DNA from: Pyrinomonadaceae bacterium
GTDB lineage: Bacteria > Acidobacteriota > Blastocatellia > Pyrinomonadales > Pyrinomonadaceae
Length of the DNA: 64,000 nt
Direction: 5' to 3'
Assembly (NCBI GenBank): GCA_030838445.1
Contig: JAUZFQ010000218.1
Location: 1-64,000, forward strand
Shown: piece after piece, positions 61,787-64,000 of the stretch
Position numbering within the stretch: the first letter of the stretch is position 1
How the letters are laid out: every line of letters begins with the position of its first letter
The notes under the pieces: generated by a model
The model's database searches: none
The model's input: only the letters and a program-made list of their open reading frames with translations
Told to the model about the DNA's origin: nothing
Position numbers and translations under genes: made by a program

Positions 61787-63744
61787 GAGTTGTGAGAGTT
61801 GGCAAAAAATTGAGCCTTGTAAGTAAGCTGGCATTGGGTGCGTTGGCCTGTTCACTCCTGTGTCCTGCGGTCGGCGCGCAAGTGCGACGCGGCGCGTTGA
61901 AAGCGACGGCGGCGAAGGCGAACGCCGACGCGCGCTCGCGGCCGGAGATCAAGTCGCGCGCGGAGTTCGACGCGCTCGCCCGCATCAACACGGACGCGGG
62001 CTACCCGCTGCCGCACGTCATGTACGTTATTGATCGCAAAGACAAGAACAAAATTTACTACGTCAACTCGAAGCGTTACCGCTTCCACAAAGATTTCGTC
62101 AACGGCACGTACCTCTCGCTCGAACGCGGGCGCGAGTTTTTCGAGAACAACTATCTCAAGCCCAACCGCCGCTTCATCCTCGGCACGCTCGCCTACCAGA
62201 CGCCGCTCGCGCGCTGGACGTTCGAGTTCTGGGAAGGCGACCTGATCCCCACGGAGCAGATCAAACTCGTGGGCGAGACGATCAACCGCACCTTTTACGA
62301 GCGCGTCGCTTTCAAGCCCAACTCGATCAAGCAGGACGAAGCCTCGGCCAACATCAATGGACTCGAACGCGTCTCCCAGAGCGAGATCGCGCGCGAGCAG
62401 GAGTATCAACCGCTCAACGTGGCGCGGGGCTTGGGTCGCATCCACATCATCAGGAAGCTGGACGAGCACGTCGAGATCGGGTTCAACGAAATACTCGTGC
62501 TCGACGAAGTGCCGGTGACGCTGCCGCCCGTCGCCGGGATCATCACGAGCCAACCTTCGACGCCGCTCTCGCACATCAACCTGCTCGCCAAGTCGTGGGG
62601 CGTGCCGAACGCCTACGTGAAAAACGCCGCCGAGTTGTTCAAGGAGTATGACGGCTGGTGGGTCTCGTTCGAGACGAAGGCGGGCAAGTTTGAGATCAAG
62701 CGCGCCGACAACAACGCGCTCGGCGAATACCAGCGGCGGCTCAAGGAGCGTCGCGACATCATGACGCCGCGCTTCGACCTCGCGGAGCGGCGGCTGGCCG
62801 ATCTCCGGCAGCAGCGCGCGCGGATGGCCGACGCCTACGGCGCGAAGTCTGCGAACCTCGGCGAAGTCGCCAACGCGCGCCTGCGCGGCATCACCGTGCC
62901 GAACGGTTTCACGATCCCGATCTACTATTACGACGAGTTCGTCAAAGCGAACGCGCTCGAAGAACCCATCGCAGAGATGTTGGAGGATCAGAAGTTCGTC
63001 CACGACCCGGCCTACCGGCGCGAACGCCTCGCGGAGATGCGTGCGCGCATTCAGGCGGCGACGTTCGACGCGAAGTTGCGCGCCGAAATCTTGAAGCGCG
63101 TGCGCGCGGAGTATGCGGGCAAGGGTTTGTTCGTGCGCAGTTCGACGAACGCGGAAGACTTGCCGAAGTTCAACGGCGCGGGGCTGTATGCGACCGTGCC
63201 GAACGTGAAAGATGAGGAGAAGTTGATCGAGGCCGTCAAGACGGTCTGGGCGTCGGTCTGGAATTTTGAAGCCTACGAGGCGCGCGAGCGTGCGGGGATC
63301 GATCACTTGAAAGTTTACCCGGCGGTGCTCATACAGGAAGGCATCAACGCCGACAGCGCGGGCGTCATGATCACGACCGACCCTTACGACGACACCAACC
63401 CGGAAGGCATCTACATCAGCGCGAAGCGCGGCCTCGGCATCAAAGTGGTCGAAGGCAAAAAGATCGCGGAGCAGATCATCTTCCGCCCGCGTTCACAGGC
63501 CGTGCGTGTGTTGACGCGCTCGGACGAAGAGAGCCTCTTGACGTTTGACGGCGAGGGCGGCGTCAAAGAGATTCCGATCAGCGGCGAGCGCGCCGTCCTG
63601 ACGGACGCGACGGTGCGTCGCCTCGCCCGCGCCGCGTCTTTGATCAAACGCGTCTTCCGCGGGCGCGAGCAGGACATCGAGTGGGTCTTCTACGGCGGCC
63701 AAGTCTACATCGTGCAGTCGCGTCCATACATCGCGGGAAGCTGA
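61783..63744 (+). CDS. Exported PEP/pyruvate-binding (PPDK N-terminal-like ATP-grasp) protein with upstream phosphohistidine-swivel-like domain
   Basis: Signal-peptide-like KLSLVSKLALGALACSLLCPAVGAQ; swivel-like ITSQPSTPLSHINLLAKSWGVPNAYV; ATP-grasp GAKSANLGEVANARLRGITVPNGF...GLFVRSSTNAEDLPKFNGAGLY...QDIEWVFYGGQVYIVQSRPY; ATGA overlap with the decarboxylase. Confidence 0.82.
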   Translation: MRVVRVGKKLSLVSKLALGALACSLLCPAVGAQVRRGALKATAAKANADARSRPEIKSRAEFDALARINTDAGYPLPHVMYVIDRKDKNKIYYVNSKRYRFHKDFVNGTYLSLERGREFFENNYLKPNRRFILGTLAYQTPLARWTFEFWEGDLIPTEQIKLVGETINRTFYERVAFKPNSIKQDEASANINGLERVSQSEIAREQEYQPLNVARGLGRIHIIRKLDEHVEIGFNEILVLDEVPVTLPPVAGIITSQPSTPLSHINLLAKSWGVPNAYVKNAAELFKEYDGWWVSFETKAGKFEIKRADNNALGEYQRRLKERRDIMTPRFDLAERRLADLRQQRARMADAYGAKSANLGEVANARLRGITVPNGFTIPIYYYDEFVKANALEEPIAEMLEDQKFVHDPAYRRERLAEMRARIQAATFDAKLRAEILKRVRAEYAGKGLFVRSSTNAEDLPKFNGAGLYATVPNVKDEEKLIEAVKTVWASVWNFEAYEARERAGIDHLKVYPAVLIQEGINADSAGVMITTDPYDDTNPEGIYISAKRGLGIKVVEGKKIAEQIIFRPRSQAVRVLTRSDEESLLTFDGEGGVKEIPISGERAVLTDATVRRLARAASLIKRVFRGREQDIEWVFYGGQVYIVQSRPYIAGS

Positions 63745-63751
63745 AAGGGCA

Positions 63752-63818
63752 GTGACGAGTGACAAGTGACAAGTTAGAATCAAGCGCTTGTCTTTTCTTG
63801 TCACTTGTCACTCGTCAC
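63752..63818. repeat. Perfect 22-bp inverted repeat built of GTGACRA heptamers
   Basis: GTGACGAGTGACAAGTGACAAG (63752-63773) / CTTGTCACTTGTCACTCGTCAC (63797-63818). Confidence 0.95.
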
Positions 63819-63828
63819 TTAAATAAAG

Positions 63829-64000
63829 ATGAATCACATGCGAGTCTTTGCGGGTCTGTCGAGTTTGGTGTGTATGTTGTTGCTGTGCGGCGCGTGCGGT
63901 AAGAGCGCGTCGCCGGGCGTGAACGTGAACGGCGGAGCGACGTCGGCCAACACCGATGCGGCGGCGTCGCCGGGCGGCAACGCGCCGGGTAATGCGGGCG
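63829..64000 (+). CDS. Putative lipoprotein, truncated by window end
   Basis: MNHMRVFAGLSSLVCMLLLCGACGKSASPG; lipobox-like LCGAC. Confidence 0.65.
   Translation, partial: MNHMRVFAGLSSLVCMLLLCGACGKSASPGVNVNGGATSANTDAAASPGGNAPGNAG

Noticed and set aside
61852-63306. 484-aa antisense ORF
   Set aside because: Shadow of the PEP-binding protein; composition artefact.
1-64000. tRNA/rRNA genes, riboswitches, transposases or integrases
   Set aside because: I looked for these by eye and saw none that I could support; a tRNAscan/Infernal run would be decisive.

Overview
The window is a 64 kb high-GC bacterial chromosomal segment. It looks like Acidobacteriota, probably a Blastocatellia/Pyrinomonadaceae-type genome; this is inferred from Oar-like TonB receptors, SBBP/Calx-beta/DUF4214 proteins and CadC-TPR regulators, and was not tested by alignment. 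I support about 41 protein-coding genes, several Rho-independent-type hairpins and three sigma-54-type promoters. I found no rRNA, tRNA, CRISPR array or transposase. Housekeeping genes are holB, tmk, hfq, miaA, rsmG and mobA. They are interspersed with accessory and cell-surface genes: two TonB receptors, two adjacent S8 peptidases with hexapeptide tandem repeats, two DUF4214 proteins, SpoIID-like and SpoIVB/S55-like proteins, a BVMO+SDR pair, and a GGDEF/EAL protein.

The main leads are:
(1) A minus-strand cluster at 9167-13270: an exported HELGH metallopeptidase-like protein, an orphan Fis-type HTH protein, a winged-helix + TIR-like (CAP12/Pycsar-effector-like) protein, and an overlapping exported alpha/beta hydrolase-TPR protein. 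This is the best candidate for an undescribed system.
(2) Heptamer-period palindromic intergenic repeats at six or more gene boundaries. Each locus uses a different 7-mer but the same architecture.
(3) Near-identical sigma-54 -24/-12 promoters upstream of both TonB receptors and a DUF4214 surface protein.
(4) An apparently exported protein with dikinase-like domains in glucan-water-dikinase order (phosphohistidine-like domain before ATP-grasp), translationally coupled to a PLP decarboxylase.
(5) Hexapeptide (GVLVSD/GIMVSD) repeats in paired subtilases.
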